64,000 nucleotides of DNA, taken from NCBI RefSeq assembly GCF_000264905.1, contig NW_006763146.1, forward strand, positions 975,632 through 1,039,631, written 5' to 3'. Both the position numbers and the translations under genes were made by a program. This DNA comes from Stereum hirsutum FP-91666 SS1. Its lineage: Eukaryota; Basidiomycota; Agaricomycetes; Russulales; Stereaceae. Within the stretch, counting starts at the first letter, position 1. Each line of letters begins with the position of its first letter. Under the pieces are notes generated by a model. The model was not told the DNA's origin. It did not search any database and saw only the letters and a program-made list of their open reading frames with translations. Below are positions 24,004 through 35,399 of the stretch, one piece after another.

Positions 24004-24024
24004 CCCCACAAAGCCGCGTTCAAC

Positions 24025-27000
24025 ATGCGCGCGTTAACAGCACCGCTCTCTCTGCATGCTGCATCATCACCTATAGAGACCATCGTATTCTTCTTCGCAG
24101 TCGCGACTCTCGCATACTTCCATGTCCTTTCCGCAATCAAGCACTCTCAATTCCTGGCTCCGACAGCACCGTCAACATTACGACCTGCACTTGCTCTTCT
24201 TCGTGACAAAGAATGGGTTGGTGTGAACGAGAACAACTGGTTTGAACGGGAGGGTGTGACGGCTCTCGAGATTCAACAGCTCATGCTTTCCATGGAGCCC
24301 AAAGTTGCGCGGAAGGTATGCATCTATTTACGGACTCGTCCTATTCACACTTTTCACACTCCTATCAGCTTTCGGATTCTCTCCTTCAAGACTCGTTCGA
24401 AAACGCGACCGGCTTCTTCACACACCAGTTCCTCGCCGCCTCCGGTAAATCTTACTCCGACATCTGCTTCCAACCTGTCTCCGAAGAGCCATCATGCTTC
24501 GTTGCATCTCCTTCGGACTCGAACGTCATTACTCTTTCCTTCACTCCCGGTACTACGGACGACTTCGTTACTGCTCTCAAGAGGCCAGGACTCAAGGATG
24601 GTGACATGAACTTCGTGCTCGAGACTCCGGAGTCACAGAGCCTTAGCGATATGAAGAACGGGAGGTGGGTCGCCTACGCTGCCTACACTATGGTTTCGCG
24701 TTTCTGGGATTTGGCCAAGGTTCGTATGCTCGTCGTATACGTTAATGCGTCGGATTCACTGACATTGGAACGAGCAGAAGGCAGACTCGCTTGATATTCT
24801 CCTCGTCCTTGCGGGTTACATTCTCATGCACGCGACTTTCATCAAACTCTTCCTCGCCTCGCGTTCTCTCGGCTCCAACTTCTGGCTCATGACCGGCATT
24901 CTCTTCTCCTCCGTCCTCTCCTTCATCCTCGCTCTTCCCATCGCCTCCTACTTCTCTATCCCTCTCGAGCCCGTCTCACTCATCGAAGCTCTCCCCTTCC
25001 TCGTATGCACCGTCGGATTCGACAAACCCCTCCGCCTCGCTCGCTCCGTCTTCACCCACCCTCATCTCTTCCAGCCCGCAGTCACGACGGGAAAGCACCG
25101 TGGCGAGATGAAACCCGCGCCGGAGCTGATCATGGAGGCCCTGAACACCAATGGAGCAGGAAACGCTATTGTCCGGGACTATGCGCTCGAGATTGCGGCG
25201 TTGATGATCGGAGCTTACAGTAAAGTCGGAGGGCTGACTGAGTTCTGTGCTTTGGCGGCGCTGTTGCTCACTGTGGACGCTGTGTCAATGGCGACGTTTT
25301 ACGTCGCTGTGCTTAGTGTGATGATTGAGGTGAGCGTCTGTTCTTCTCATGTTTCACTTGGTGCCTGCATTTGTCGGCGTTCGAGTAAGCACTTTTGGCT
25401 GCACCACCAAGCGCGCCTTGGGCTTACTTGCACTTCCGAGCTCTCGGAGCTTACGCTTTTGGGGCTATGACGGAGCGCGTCGCACTGCCACGTGGCTCGA
25501 CGCGACGCGTCGCGGTTCCGTTGTACGATCGTCCGTCGTTCCTGCTCGAAGCGCCCATGTTCGAATCGCGAATAATCGTAGCTTCTCTTTCCTTTTGTGG
25601 CGTCGTGAAAGAACGCCAACGCCCCGTCTTCGACGTGTCTTGGCTCCTTTTGGAAAGCATCTTTCCCGGGCCTCAGCAAATGCCACTTTGTTCAACTGTT
25701 TCCCTCCTCGGCTCTACATATGCATTATGGCTTCGTAGACTAGTTGCTAAATTTCTTTCTTTCCTGTCATGTATAGGTTCGTCGTATCAAGATGTTCCGC
25801 ACGCTGTCACAGTCGAAGGACACCACGTCGTCGTTGGCCGCCTCAAAGCTCGTCAATGGAGAACTTCCCCTCCAGCGGACTTCGCTCGCAGAGCTTGTGC
25901 TCGGTGTCAAGGGCTCCTTCTTGAGACAGCCCCAAGGCCTTGTTGCGAAGAATTCCGGAAGCGAGAAGGATGACAAGAAGGCTCAGGACAATAAGGAGGA
26001 ATCTCCTGTCGCGAGGATGAAGCTATTCTTGGTCAGTCCGTTTCGCTTGATTTTATGGATGTCATACAGATGCTAAGATCATGCTATCTAGATCGTTTCG
26101 TTCTTGACGTTGCACATCTTGAACATGGTCACTACTCTGAACCCTGCCCAACCTCCATTCTCCACCGAGCTCGCTCCCGGGGTTTCTCGCAAGGTCGACA
26201 TCACCTCTCCCGCAATCTCCTCCGTTCTCGCTTCGCTCGCCGATGACCACTCCAAGGCCGCCACCGAGACCGAACTTCTCGTCCGAGTCGCTCCTCCCGT
26301 CCACATCCGCATGGTCCCACTCGTCTCTGCAACTGCTTCTCACCCATCGCACAAGTCTTCTCCGAGCGGCAGCACCGGCCACCATGAGGCCGATTCCGAC
26401 GACGTCCTCGAGTCGTTCATGTCTTCGTGGACGAGATTAGTCGGAGACCCCGTCATGTCGAAATGGATCGTCCTCGTCCTCGGCGTGAGCGTAGCCCTGA
26501 ACGGTTACCTCCTGAAAGGCATCGCCACCGGAACCGGATCTGCACGCAGCGTCACACCACCACAAAGTGTCCGCTTCACTACCACTCCCTCCGTCTCGTC
26601 CGGCCCCTCACAACCCAAAGGCCGCGACCTCGTAGCTGTCTCTGCCGTTCCGTCTTCGGCGACGGTCGACCTTGCGGCTTTGAAGGGTGCGGAGGAAGCA
26701 AAGACGAGGGCGGAGAGGGAGACGGCGAAGGAGATGGGTGTGGTCATGGGTATGCCGACGCCTCCGGCTGAGAAGGAGGGATCGCCACTCGTTCAGCAGA
26801 AGCCGCTTCCGCGCAAGGCGTCCGTCACTGGCATCTCTTCCATGCTCGAGTCTGTCGATCAGAAGCTTCAGCTCCAGGTGGCGCAGAAGCAGGTCAAGGG
26901 CGAGTCTTCGGACGAGGAGGAGAAGGCGGCTAAGCCTGCGGCAGAGGGACAGGCGAAGGAAACTAGGAGTTTGGAGGAGTGTATTGAGATCTATGAGAAT

Positions 27001-28579
27001 GGACCGAGGCCGTTGTCGATTAGTCTGGCGCTGTTGAACGACGAGGAGGTCATCATGCTTGCGCAGGCTGGGAAGATTCAGGCGTATGCTTTGGAGAAGG
27101 TTCTTGGTGATCTTGAGAGGGCGGTTTTGATCCGGAGGGCTTTGATTTGTGCGTTTTTCTCTTCTCCTTAACTCCTGCTCCTTGGCCTTTTTCTGATCGC
27201 TTTTCTTGGTTCATACAGCGCGTGCGTCCAGGACCAGGACCCTTGAGGACTCGGATATCCCCATGTCGCACTACGACTACTCTAAGGTCATGGGTGCATG
27301 TTGCGAAAACGTCGTCGGCTACATTCCTCTCCCTCTCGGTATCGCTGGTCCCCTCAAAGTCGACGGCGAGCTCTACCCTATCCCCATGGCCACCGCTGAA
27401 GGTACTCTCGTCGCCTCCTGCTCTCGTGGCTGCAAGGCCCTCAACGCTGGCGGAGGTGTCACCACCGTCATCATCAACGACGGCATGACCCGTGGCCCAG
27501 CCATCGAATTCCCCAACATCACCGTCGCCGCCGCTTGTAAGGCCTGGATCGACTCTCCCGAGGGTGCAGCCATCCTGAAGGAGGCGTTCGAGTCGACTTC
27601 GAGGTTTGCCAGGCTCCAGAAACTGAAGGTCACGATGGCGGGCAGGACGATGTTCGTGAGGTTCGCGACGACGACCGGTGACGCTATGGGTATGAACATG
27701 ATCTCGAAGGGTACGGAGAAGGCACTCGACGTGATGTCGAAGTATTTCCCGGAGATGGTCGTCCTTGCGCTTTCGGGCAACTACTGCACTGACAAGAAGC
27801 CCGCGGCGATCAACTGGATCGAGGGCAGGGGCAAGAGCGTGGTTGCGGAGGCGGTTATCCCTGGGAAGGTCGTCAAGGCCGTTTTGAAGACGACGGTGGA
27901 TGCACTTTGCAATTTGAACACGAAGAAGAACCTCATTGGGAGCGCGATGGCTGGTTCGATTGGAGGGTTCAATGCGCACGCTGCGAATATTTTGACGGCG
28001 GTGTTCCTTGCTACTGGTCAGGACCCTGCGCAGAACGTCGAGTCGTCAAACTGTATGACTCTCATGGAGCCGTGAGTACCCCCCCTCGCCTTTTAGCCTG
28101 CTCTTGGGTCGTGTTTTGACGCTCTTGGGCTATCCAGATACAACGATGGCGAAGATCTCCTGATGACGATTACCATGCCCTCCATCGAAGTCGGAACCGT
28201 CGGCGGTGGTACCGTCCTCACTCCCCAACAAGGCGTCCTGGACATCCTCGGCGTCAGAGGCGCACACCCTACCAACCCAGGCGCAAACGCTCAACAACTC
28301 GCTCGCATCATCGCCGCCGCCGTCATGGCCGGTGAACTCTCCCTCATGTCAGCCCTCGCCGCCGGTCACCTCATCCGCGCACACATGGCACACAACAGGT
28401 CACAGCTCAACACGCCTTCCGCATCTGCACCGATCACGCCTGGTGTGGCTACGCCACCGAGTGGACTCATGTGGGCGCCGCAGACACATGCGAATAATGT
28501 GACGCGGGCGACGGTCGGGGGGACGGCGACGCAGTCGACGATTTCGTTGGCTGGGTATTCGATTGATGCTAAGCCTTGA
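24025..28579 (+). CDS. HMG1: 3-hydroxy-3-methylglutaryl-CoA reductase (ER membrane)
   Basis: Rate-limiting step of ergosterol and isoprenoid synthesis (HMG-CoA to mevalonate, NADPH). The N-terminal half holds about seven hydrophobic segments, from [20 protein letters not shown] through a sterol-sensing-type region ([40 protein letters not shown]) to [20 protein letters not shown] charged linker precedes the catalytic domain: [17 protein letters not shown]; the catalytic Glu in [34 protein letters not shown] for [32 protein letters not shown]; and the catalytic His in [16 protein letters not shown]. The Ser in HNRS matches the AMPK/Snf1 site of animal and plant enzymes. Seven exons are inferred, about 1250 residues. 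Six introns are present; one (25330-25776) is 447 nt, far longer than the others. Confidence 0.96.
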
Positions 28580-29696
28580 GTACTTTCGGTCGGGCTTTTG
28601 TTTGTTATTGGATGGATTCTCCTCGTCGTTGCATGCTTACTCACGCTCACGCTCACCCTTCGCCGTTCACCCTTGACCTCTTATATACATCATGATTTTT
28701 TGCATACATACACTGGCACTGGCACAAACACATCGCATTCCACCCATCCTGCCTGCTTTCGCTTTTGTTTTTCGTTCATCCTTACTTCTTTTCCTTGTTT
28801 TATTTGTGCTCTTTCTTTCTTTCTTTATTGTTTTTGCTCATGTGACTACATAGCTCCGTTATCTTTAATCACAGAGATACCTGCGGCTGCTTTGGACGAC
28901 TCCAGTACCGATGCTGAAGGATTCTATAAGATTATTATATATGAAATGATATACAGCACATCTGCTCGTGTGTATACGCTGGGTGTTGTAATGGTGTAGA
29001 GGGAGAGTGAGGTTACGATCCTGCTCTCTTTTCGTTCGCAACCACATACTTCTGGCAGTCTCGAGTATTTTGTATGTTTTGATTGACCGTCCAGCGTCCA
29101 TCTACATACCTGTTGTTCTGCTTCTAGATTGCGCACCTCTGATATAGAGTAAAAGACGGCACCATCAACGACGGGTCGGTTTGTGCCACAATACTAGAAT
29201 GCCGTTTAAACTCCGAATGGCGTACGACAGGGTGGTTTCGCAACCCACTTCCTGCACTCACTGCAGCGATATATATGATCATACAACTCTCGTTGCCCCA
29301 AAGAAATCTATTAGCGTAGACAGCCCTCCGCCGGTCTACGATCGTGATACAGAAACACGCAGGCAAAGATGCTTGCACACTACATACAATGCCGCGTGCT
29401 ATTATAATAAGCATAGTAAGCATGGTTCACTCTATGTACTTGAAGCTCGAGCCAAGTCAAGATGGAGTAGGATAGAACTCTGAAGCCCTAAGGTATCGGT
29501 ATCGCGTTCTCCTGAACGCCACACATCCCTTCCTCTAAATTAATTCAGAATCGTTCCACTACACATCGCAGGACCAAAACCCACCCCAACGCCTAGATAA
29601 CATATCTACGCATTCGACCATGGCCTTCTCGCCCCCCATCTACCCACAATCAAACTAAAATTAACCTAGACACACATCGTCGTCCGCCCCTCGCCC
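28580..29696. other. Convergent intergenic region, HMG-CoA reductase / acid phosphatase
   Basis: A 1.1-kb gap between convergent genes. It begins with a T-rich stretch (28780-28840), suitable for the reductase 3' UTR. Small frames at 28598-28999 and 29181-29483 have low-complexity or shadow composition. No gene, RNA or repeat is supported. Confidence 0.45.
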
Positions 29697-32600
29697 TTAA
29701 ACCGCGCCCGAACCAACCGCACACTCCGCCTCCCAATCCCTGGGCGCCAGCTCATCGACCCTCTCCCTGAACGCATTCAACGTACAGAACTCAGGCGAGC
29801 CTGCCAGGTGTTTGTCATCGTCGGCGCACATCGGCAGGATCAGGTTTCGGTTCTGATAGCGCGCGCGTACGACTGTTCCGGTGTAGGTAGAGGTACCGGT
29901 ATGTGAGCGCAGACGCAGGAAAATGTGTGGCGTGGCGTGCAGATCCAGGATCAAGAGAGAGAGAGAGAGATGATTTCGATTAGAAAGTGGGATAGAAAGA
30001 GGATATGAATGACAAAGGATTTGAAAGAAAATAAACGCACAATACTCCCCCTGCCCCCTCTTCTCTCTATCCGCCCCCAACCTCCTCCCAAACCTCGCAC
30101 TACCCAACACACTCTGCAGCACCCCCTGATTTTGCGGCGGTTGCATCGGGTCTACGTGATCCTCTTCGTGGTCTACTAAAATCGATGTTCCGTTATGCGG
30201 CGTTGCGTCGGGGTGGAGGGACGTTGAGGTGGTAGTGGTGGGGTGAGGGACGGACATGGAGGAAGGATCGAAGTCGGGATTGCGGCGGAAGAGCTCGAAT
30301 GTGAGAGAGGCTGTGAATGCGGGCCACCTGTATGGTACATACAAGGTCCCGTCAATGTGAATCAATAGACAGACAGTTACTACCCTTTCGAGACCGTATC
30401 GAACTTCTACACGGATGAGATTGGGCGGATAGTAACTCACCGATCATCAAAAACGTCCAAAGTATTCAACAATCCCGCTAAGGCCGTATCATGCGTACTA
30501 TGCACCAATATCCTCGGCTCGCCCTGACCCTGACCTTTGCCTCCGTTATCCGAGTTCGACGCAGAAGCAGACGAGAACAAAGACGCCGACGAGGATGAGG
30601 ACGTGGGCGAGGCGTACATAGCTTCGAGCTCACGATCCCGCACAGTCGGGTCTTCCTGTGTCTTAAGGTGGAACCTGGACGATAAGTCTGCGAGGAGTCT
30701 ACCCATGCCTAGTCGACGGACTTCTTCGGTTTTGTCTGGTGCGTGCGTGTAGAATAAGTCGTTGAAGCCAAGTGATGGGAAGGGAGGGGTAGGAAGAGGG
30801 TAGATTAGGTTAGGTGTAAGCGATGATGGTCAAACGTCGAGAAGTGAACTGGGCGCTCTCACACCCTATAGCGTGCACATCGAAGAAGGGGAAAGAAAGA
30901 GCGAACGGGAGGTATCGTCAGTAATGCTCAAAATGTGTCTTACAGGCCGATAGATAAACAGAGACAGACCTGCGAACCATTCATTCACGACGGCCTTCTC
31001 CTATCGTTCATTCGTTGGAATTTGCCCGGGACAAGACGCATCATAGATCAGGAACGTTGGGAGTGCGGATAGACGGTTGTGGGTGTTAGCGAATAGGGAT
31101 TAACATAACAAGGAAAAATAATACTCGCAATCGGCTCCATGACCGCTTTCTCCTCGAACTCAGGCGGGACTTTGATTCCGTGCGCCATCGACGCTCGAAT
31201 CTATGCGTCGCATCCGTAGGTCAGTCGGTGGGTATTGATGAAGATGTACAGAGGCGATGTAGGGAGACAGGGGCAACAAAGTAGGGAGGAATAGGGAGGA
31301 GGAAAAAAGAAACGTACGGTATCGAGCACGCCCGACGCCCTCGGCTGTCCATCCACCCTGATCGGCTTCCCATCGAGATACTTCGAGATCTTCTTGTCGA
31401 GGGGCTCGAGCGTGTGGTTGTACGCTGACGCTGCCGCTAGTATCGACAGTAAAGTCAAGCCATATACGAGTGTTAGTGTTAGTGTCGGTGTCGGTGTCGG
31501 TGCAGAAGAAAGGAGTGAGATTAGTGCTACGAGGGAGCGAAGCGGAGAGAAGGGAGGTGGAGTTGAGGATGGCAAGTACATACCATGCGCGAAATTGACG
31601 AGCAATACCTCCAATCGCCTACACGCCATCGTGTTGCCCAATAAATTCTCGTCTCTCCCGTTCCTATCCGTACCCAAATAAAGCAAAAGCAAAAGACAAG
31701 CCTGTGAGAATGGTCTTTCTCGATCAAGTACCCCTCATCCTTCAACACAGGCCAAAGGGGTTATGATGGACAAAGGACGTAACGCAAAAAGAAATACGCA
31801 CCGGATCCGAATCAACGGAACGACCTCCTCGCACTTATTCATCGGATACAACCCGTGCACGATCTGCTGTAAAGACTCGATCGTGCGCGGCATGTTGGTA
31901 GAGCGGAAGTAGACGTCTTGGGGGAGGGCGAGGTGGTCAGGGAGGAAACCGAGTCTGTTTGGGGAGGTGTAAGAAGGGAATTATGAGGAAGAGAATATGG
32001 GTAAGGATGGAAATATGTGAGTGAAGGCGAAGGAAAGGTGAGGATGAAAGAAAGGTTCAGAGGACACGTACTTGTCGACGTAGATCTTCCTCAACGCAAG
32101 ACCGTAATCATACGTCGACTACAAAACACAGAGAACACAGATCATCAACAAAAAAAAACGCGTCCGACGCGTTGGTTTCCAAACAAAAAGCTTTTTGACG
32201 TACCTTCCGTCCTACATCCGTCAACTCGCCCAACAAACTATCACAAAAATCAAATGGGAGACAAACCATCAACGATTAGTACTCATCCTGAGATTTTATC
32301 ACAACGTGAATGAGGATAGTACTGACCACTCCCCATCAACAACACTGCCATCCCCCCTCTCCACCACCCTCCTCACTTCCAACTCTGGCCTCCCTCCTCC
32401 CGCCGACCCAGTCGTATTCCACCCATGAAAATCCGGTCTCGGAAGCACACTCATTCTCTCCGGCTTCAAACTCGTACTCGGACTAACGGAAGAAGAGGAT
32501 GCAGAGATGGGAGGAGGTGATGCTGGTGGTGGTGTGCCGAATACAGCTGCGCGGAAACGACGGGCTTGGGTGCAGAGGGTCCAGTGGGAGGGGATGGAGG

Positions 32601-33242
32601 CGGGTGGGGAGGACATGCGGACGGAGACGGGTGTGCGTTCGCCTGATGGGTTAGGTTGAGTACACGAAAGAGGTCAAAAGAGCATCAGTATTTGAATATA
32701 TGATTGAGATGAAAAAGAGTCAGGGAGAGGGTGGATAGTAAAGAAATGGATGTCACGCGACCGGTAGGAGGTAGAACAAATGTAGCATGTTTTCGGTTTT
32801 TTGCTTGTGCTTTTGTTTGAGATTGCTAACAGAAAGTGAACCTACCATGCCTCACATAAACATGCACCTGCTCCAACTCCAACTCAGGCGGCGCGACCGT
32901 ATAATTTTCCGCATCCAGCCCAGAAAGCGGGGCCTTATACTTTGAGTTCGCGCCTCCGCTTACACTGCTCGAACCCGACATAACGATACTCTCGCTCGTG
33001 TAATCGTCTGTGGGACCTGAGAGGGATTCGTCGCCAAACGTGCACTCGAGAAGAGTTGGGTCAAGAAGACAGTGCTCGAGATGGATGGGTTGAAGGAAAA
33101 ATGAAGGGTCAACGTCCGCGAATACAGGGATAGGGCCGGAGTCGGAGTCAACAGTAATGTCGTGTTCTTCGGCGTCGGCAAGGGCGATGAGGGTGTTGAA
33201 GGACGTTGCTACGAGGACAAAAGTGAAGAGGCGTAGATGCAT
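29697..33242 (-). CDS. Secreted histidine acid phosphatase
   Basis: Hydrolyses phosphomonoesters at acid pH through a phosphohistidine intermediate. The start at 33242 gives a signal peptide (MHLRLFTFVLVATSFNTLIA, cleavage near ALADAEE). Exon 1 ends VHVYVRHG at about 32844 and the next begins ERTPVSVRMSSP, together forming the catalytic RHGxRTP motif. Then LALRKIYVDK, DVYFRSTNMPRTIESLQQIV with HGLYP (typical of the family), ACRRLEVLLVNFAH, and the proton-donor motif HSTHDTALAGLLNTLDVFDD, joined by an intron to RWPAFTASLTFELF. The C-terminal exon has EFCTLNAFRERVDELAPRDW. About ten introns. The core resembles lysosomal or secreted acid phosphatases more than phytases; substrate unknown. Two Ser/Gly-rich inserts (near 30560 and 32500) are unusual. 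Confidence 0.87.
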
Positions 33243-34339
33243 GTGCTCCGACTAGGACGGTGTAGAGTAATTGTAGAATAAGCGTAGTAATAGAAGTGGC
33301 GAGAGCTCGGGTGACTACAAAAGGGCTGCTAGCGCGCTTGTAGTGCGTTGCTTCAACGACTCTTCAACGTTGCTATTTTGTCTTGGTTTCGCACGGTTCG
33401 CGCGGGAAGTGGCGGTCTACGTTTCAACAAGCTCCTGCATGCTGTATACAGTAGCCTAAGAATGTGCGTCCTCTCTAGTCTTGACCCTCACTGGACCGGG
33501 GAGAATCATTATGGATGAACGTGAGTTTTCTTCTTCAGATTTCGCTTTCTGTGTGCGACGAGAGTGGGCGGCTATCCCCTGTACTAGGCACCGAAAGACT
33601 TTCCGTAGTACTAAGGGGTTTGTGCAAACCCTAGAACTCGATTTTTTACTTATTAGACGAGGCTCCCAGTGGGTGACTTTCCGTAGCAGTCTAGGAATGT
33701 TTCTTGGTGCACAGAGACATAAACACCGGGGGGATCATCTAATAAAGAATTGACTTCAAGTTGGGCCTCCTTTCCACTGGCAGGTCTATATACAAGAGGT
33801 TCACCGTCGATGGGCCTTGTGCCGTTAGCTCACGTATATCAGTTCTCGCTCCGAAATACAGGACAAAATGGGGGCTTAACGAATGCATAAGTACACTCGA
33901 GCCTACGCTTGACGACTCGCAGATTTGACGCTATGCGATGGGCATGCAACAGAGTTAGGATGTCGGCCTGTTCGCAGAGAAGGGGACAAATTGCATCGGT
34001 TGCAAGGAATCCGAGTCAAAACATGCAACTGTATATACAGGGTGGATGAGTACGCGTATACGAATTAGAGATGTAAAGTGGGCTGCAGCATAGCACCAAA
34101 TACTTACGATCGGACCACAGCGCCGCTTTCTACTCAGCCTGATGAGCGGGTGAACTGGAGCGATCTTCGTGACCACCGATTCAAGCATCTGAGCTATCGC
34201 CGTCCAACGAGTCGAGGTTATACTTCTCAGGATGTGCTGGCTCCAGAACCGATGGACTATAATCACCTTGTTACATTTCTCTCGCCACACCTCCCGATAG
34301 GACGCACATCCTATCGACTTTCTCCGAATGAAGTTTGAA
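33243..34339. other. Promoter of acid phosphatase and spacer before its decayed copy
   Basis: The first about 230 bp (33243-33468) form the phosphatase promoter and recur in degraded form downstream. From there to 34339 only short frames occur (33481-33753 +, 33955-34458 -, 34078-34338 +), none with a recognisable family. Confidence 0.45.
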
Positions 34340-34752
34340 CTACGTACTGCGAAAGAGCTCGGTCGAGGAGGCAGTGCTCGAGGGGTCGACGTCCGCGGAC
34401 TCAGGGACAGGGACGGAGTCGACGGTGATGTCGTCTTGTTCGGACAGGGCGGCGACAATCGCGACGAGGGGCCTGGAGGATGTTGCTACGAGGACGAAAG
34501 GGACGAGACGGGAGAGGCGTAGATCGTGCTTCGACTACTAGGACAGTGAAGCCTGAGAGGAATTGTAGAATAATCGCAGAGGCAAAGCGATGGCTAGGGC
34601 GACTGCAAAAGGGTTGTTAGCTCGTTTGTACTCGTAGTGCGTTCCTTCAACTTGAACGTCGTACCCTTTCTTTCGCACGGTGGGTGCGGTGTGGCGGTCA
34701 ACGTTTCGACAAGCGCGCAGCTGCAAGCTGTGTGGCCTACGAATGTTCGCTA
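34340..34752 (-). pseudogene. Decayed copy of acid phosphatase promoter and first exon
   Basis: This stretch aligns with 33030-33468, the start and promoter of the acid phosphatase gene about 1.3 kb away, in the same orientation. Shared blocks include GACAGTGCTCGAG / GGCAGTGCTCGAG, GTCAACGTCCGCG / GTCGACGTCCGCG, GTTGCTACGAGGAC, GAATTGTAGAATAA and TTTCGCACGGT. The copy has lost about 25 bp within the exon, which breaks the frame. The initiator is gone: GATGCATGTGCTCC in the gene corresponds to GATCGTGCTTCG in the copy. The rest of the gene is absent, so this is a truncated tandem duplication relic. Confidence 0.8.
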
Positions 34753-35399
34753 GGCGGCGCCAGGCTGTGTGAGCTTCCTGTATCAGTGATGACGGTTACG
34801 CAGCACCGTTACATCCGGAGTGTATCATGCAAACATATGGCAAACTTTCTGCTCCTCGAGCGTGTCGAACACCTACACCAGATGGTATACAACAAAACGA
34901 AGAGTGTTGCGAACGACGGCACCGAACGATGGCTTTCTCTCGCTATCAATAAATAGAAGGAGGATGGTGTGAATGGGGTCCGAAGGTGATACATTCAAAG
35001 CGGGAGTGGGGAAGTGACGTGGAACTGTTGAGAACAGAGCATCCAGCAGTTGGCCGTGATCCCACCGTTGCAGCTCTTTGCAATAAACACCAGAAAATGC
35101 GTCTAAAATCGGCAAGGGGAGAGGCACTTATGACGAACTATAATTAGACGGAAGACTCAACTGATCGCCAAGCGGGTGAACGGCCCGAGAGGCTGGCTGC
35201 AGATGACGGAGTTTGTTTATCAAATGGGCCTTGATACAGGGTGCGCCGCAGCGAGAAAAGGGATCAATGCTCTGAGCCCCATTCGAACTCTGCCTTCGGA
35301 CGCCAGCTCAGCGCACAGAACAACGACCGTGCGGCTAACTACTTAGCGCAACTATTTCTGACAGCGCACAACCTTTCTCTTTCTTTACCACCATCTGGC
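34753..35399. other. Intergenic region upstream of GT71 mannosyltransferase
   Basis: About 650 bp between the phosphatase relic and the mannosyltransferase start. The minus-strand frames at 34809-35127 have no family signal. The final 150 bp is the likely core promoter and leader of the mannosyltransferase. Confidence 0.4.

Larger units (their letters stand above)
18785..24024. other. 5.2-kb gene-poor region between SRE1 and HMG-CoA reductase
   Basis: No frame here shows a domain, signal peptide or convincing exon chain. The longest frames (20783-21355 -, 21237-21815 -, 20141-20590 -, 23319-23819 -) overlap each other on both strands and have shadow-like composition. A TATA-like box at about 21315 (GGCTTATATATCCC) could mark a non-coding transcript. 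An SRE-like site at 23437-23446 and a pyrimidine-rich core promoter with (CGT)6 at 23985-24003 belong to the reductase gene. A long 5' leader, a lncRNA or a fast-evolving gene without homologues cannot be excluded. Confidence 0.45.

Noticed and set aside
25395..25973. 192-codon plus-strand open frame beginning inside the HMG-CoA reductase intron
   Set aside because: It runs out of the 447-nt intron into the next exon in the wrong frame; the true exon continues [10 protein letters not shown].
27053..27979. 308-codon minus-strand open frame
   Set aside because: Exactly antisense to the catalytic domain of HMG-CoA reductase; no family resemblance and Arg/His-rich shadow composition.
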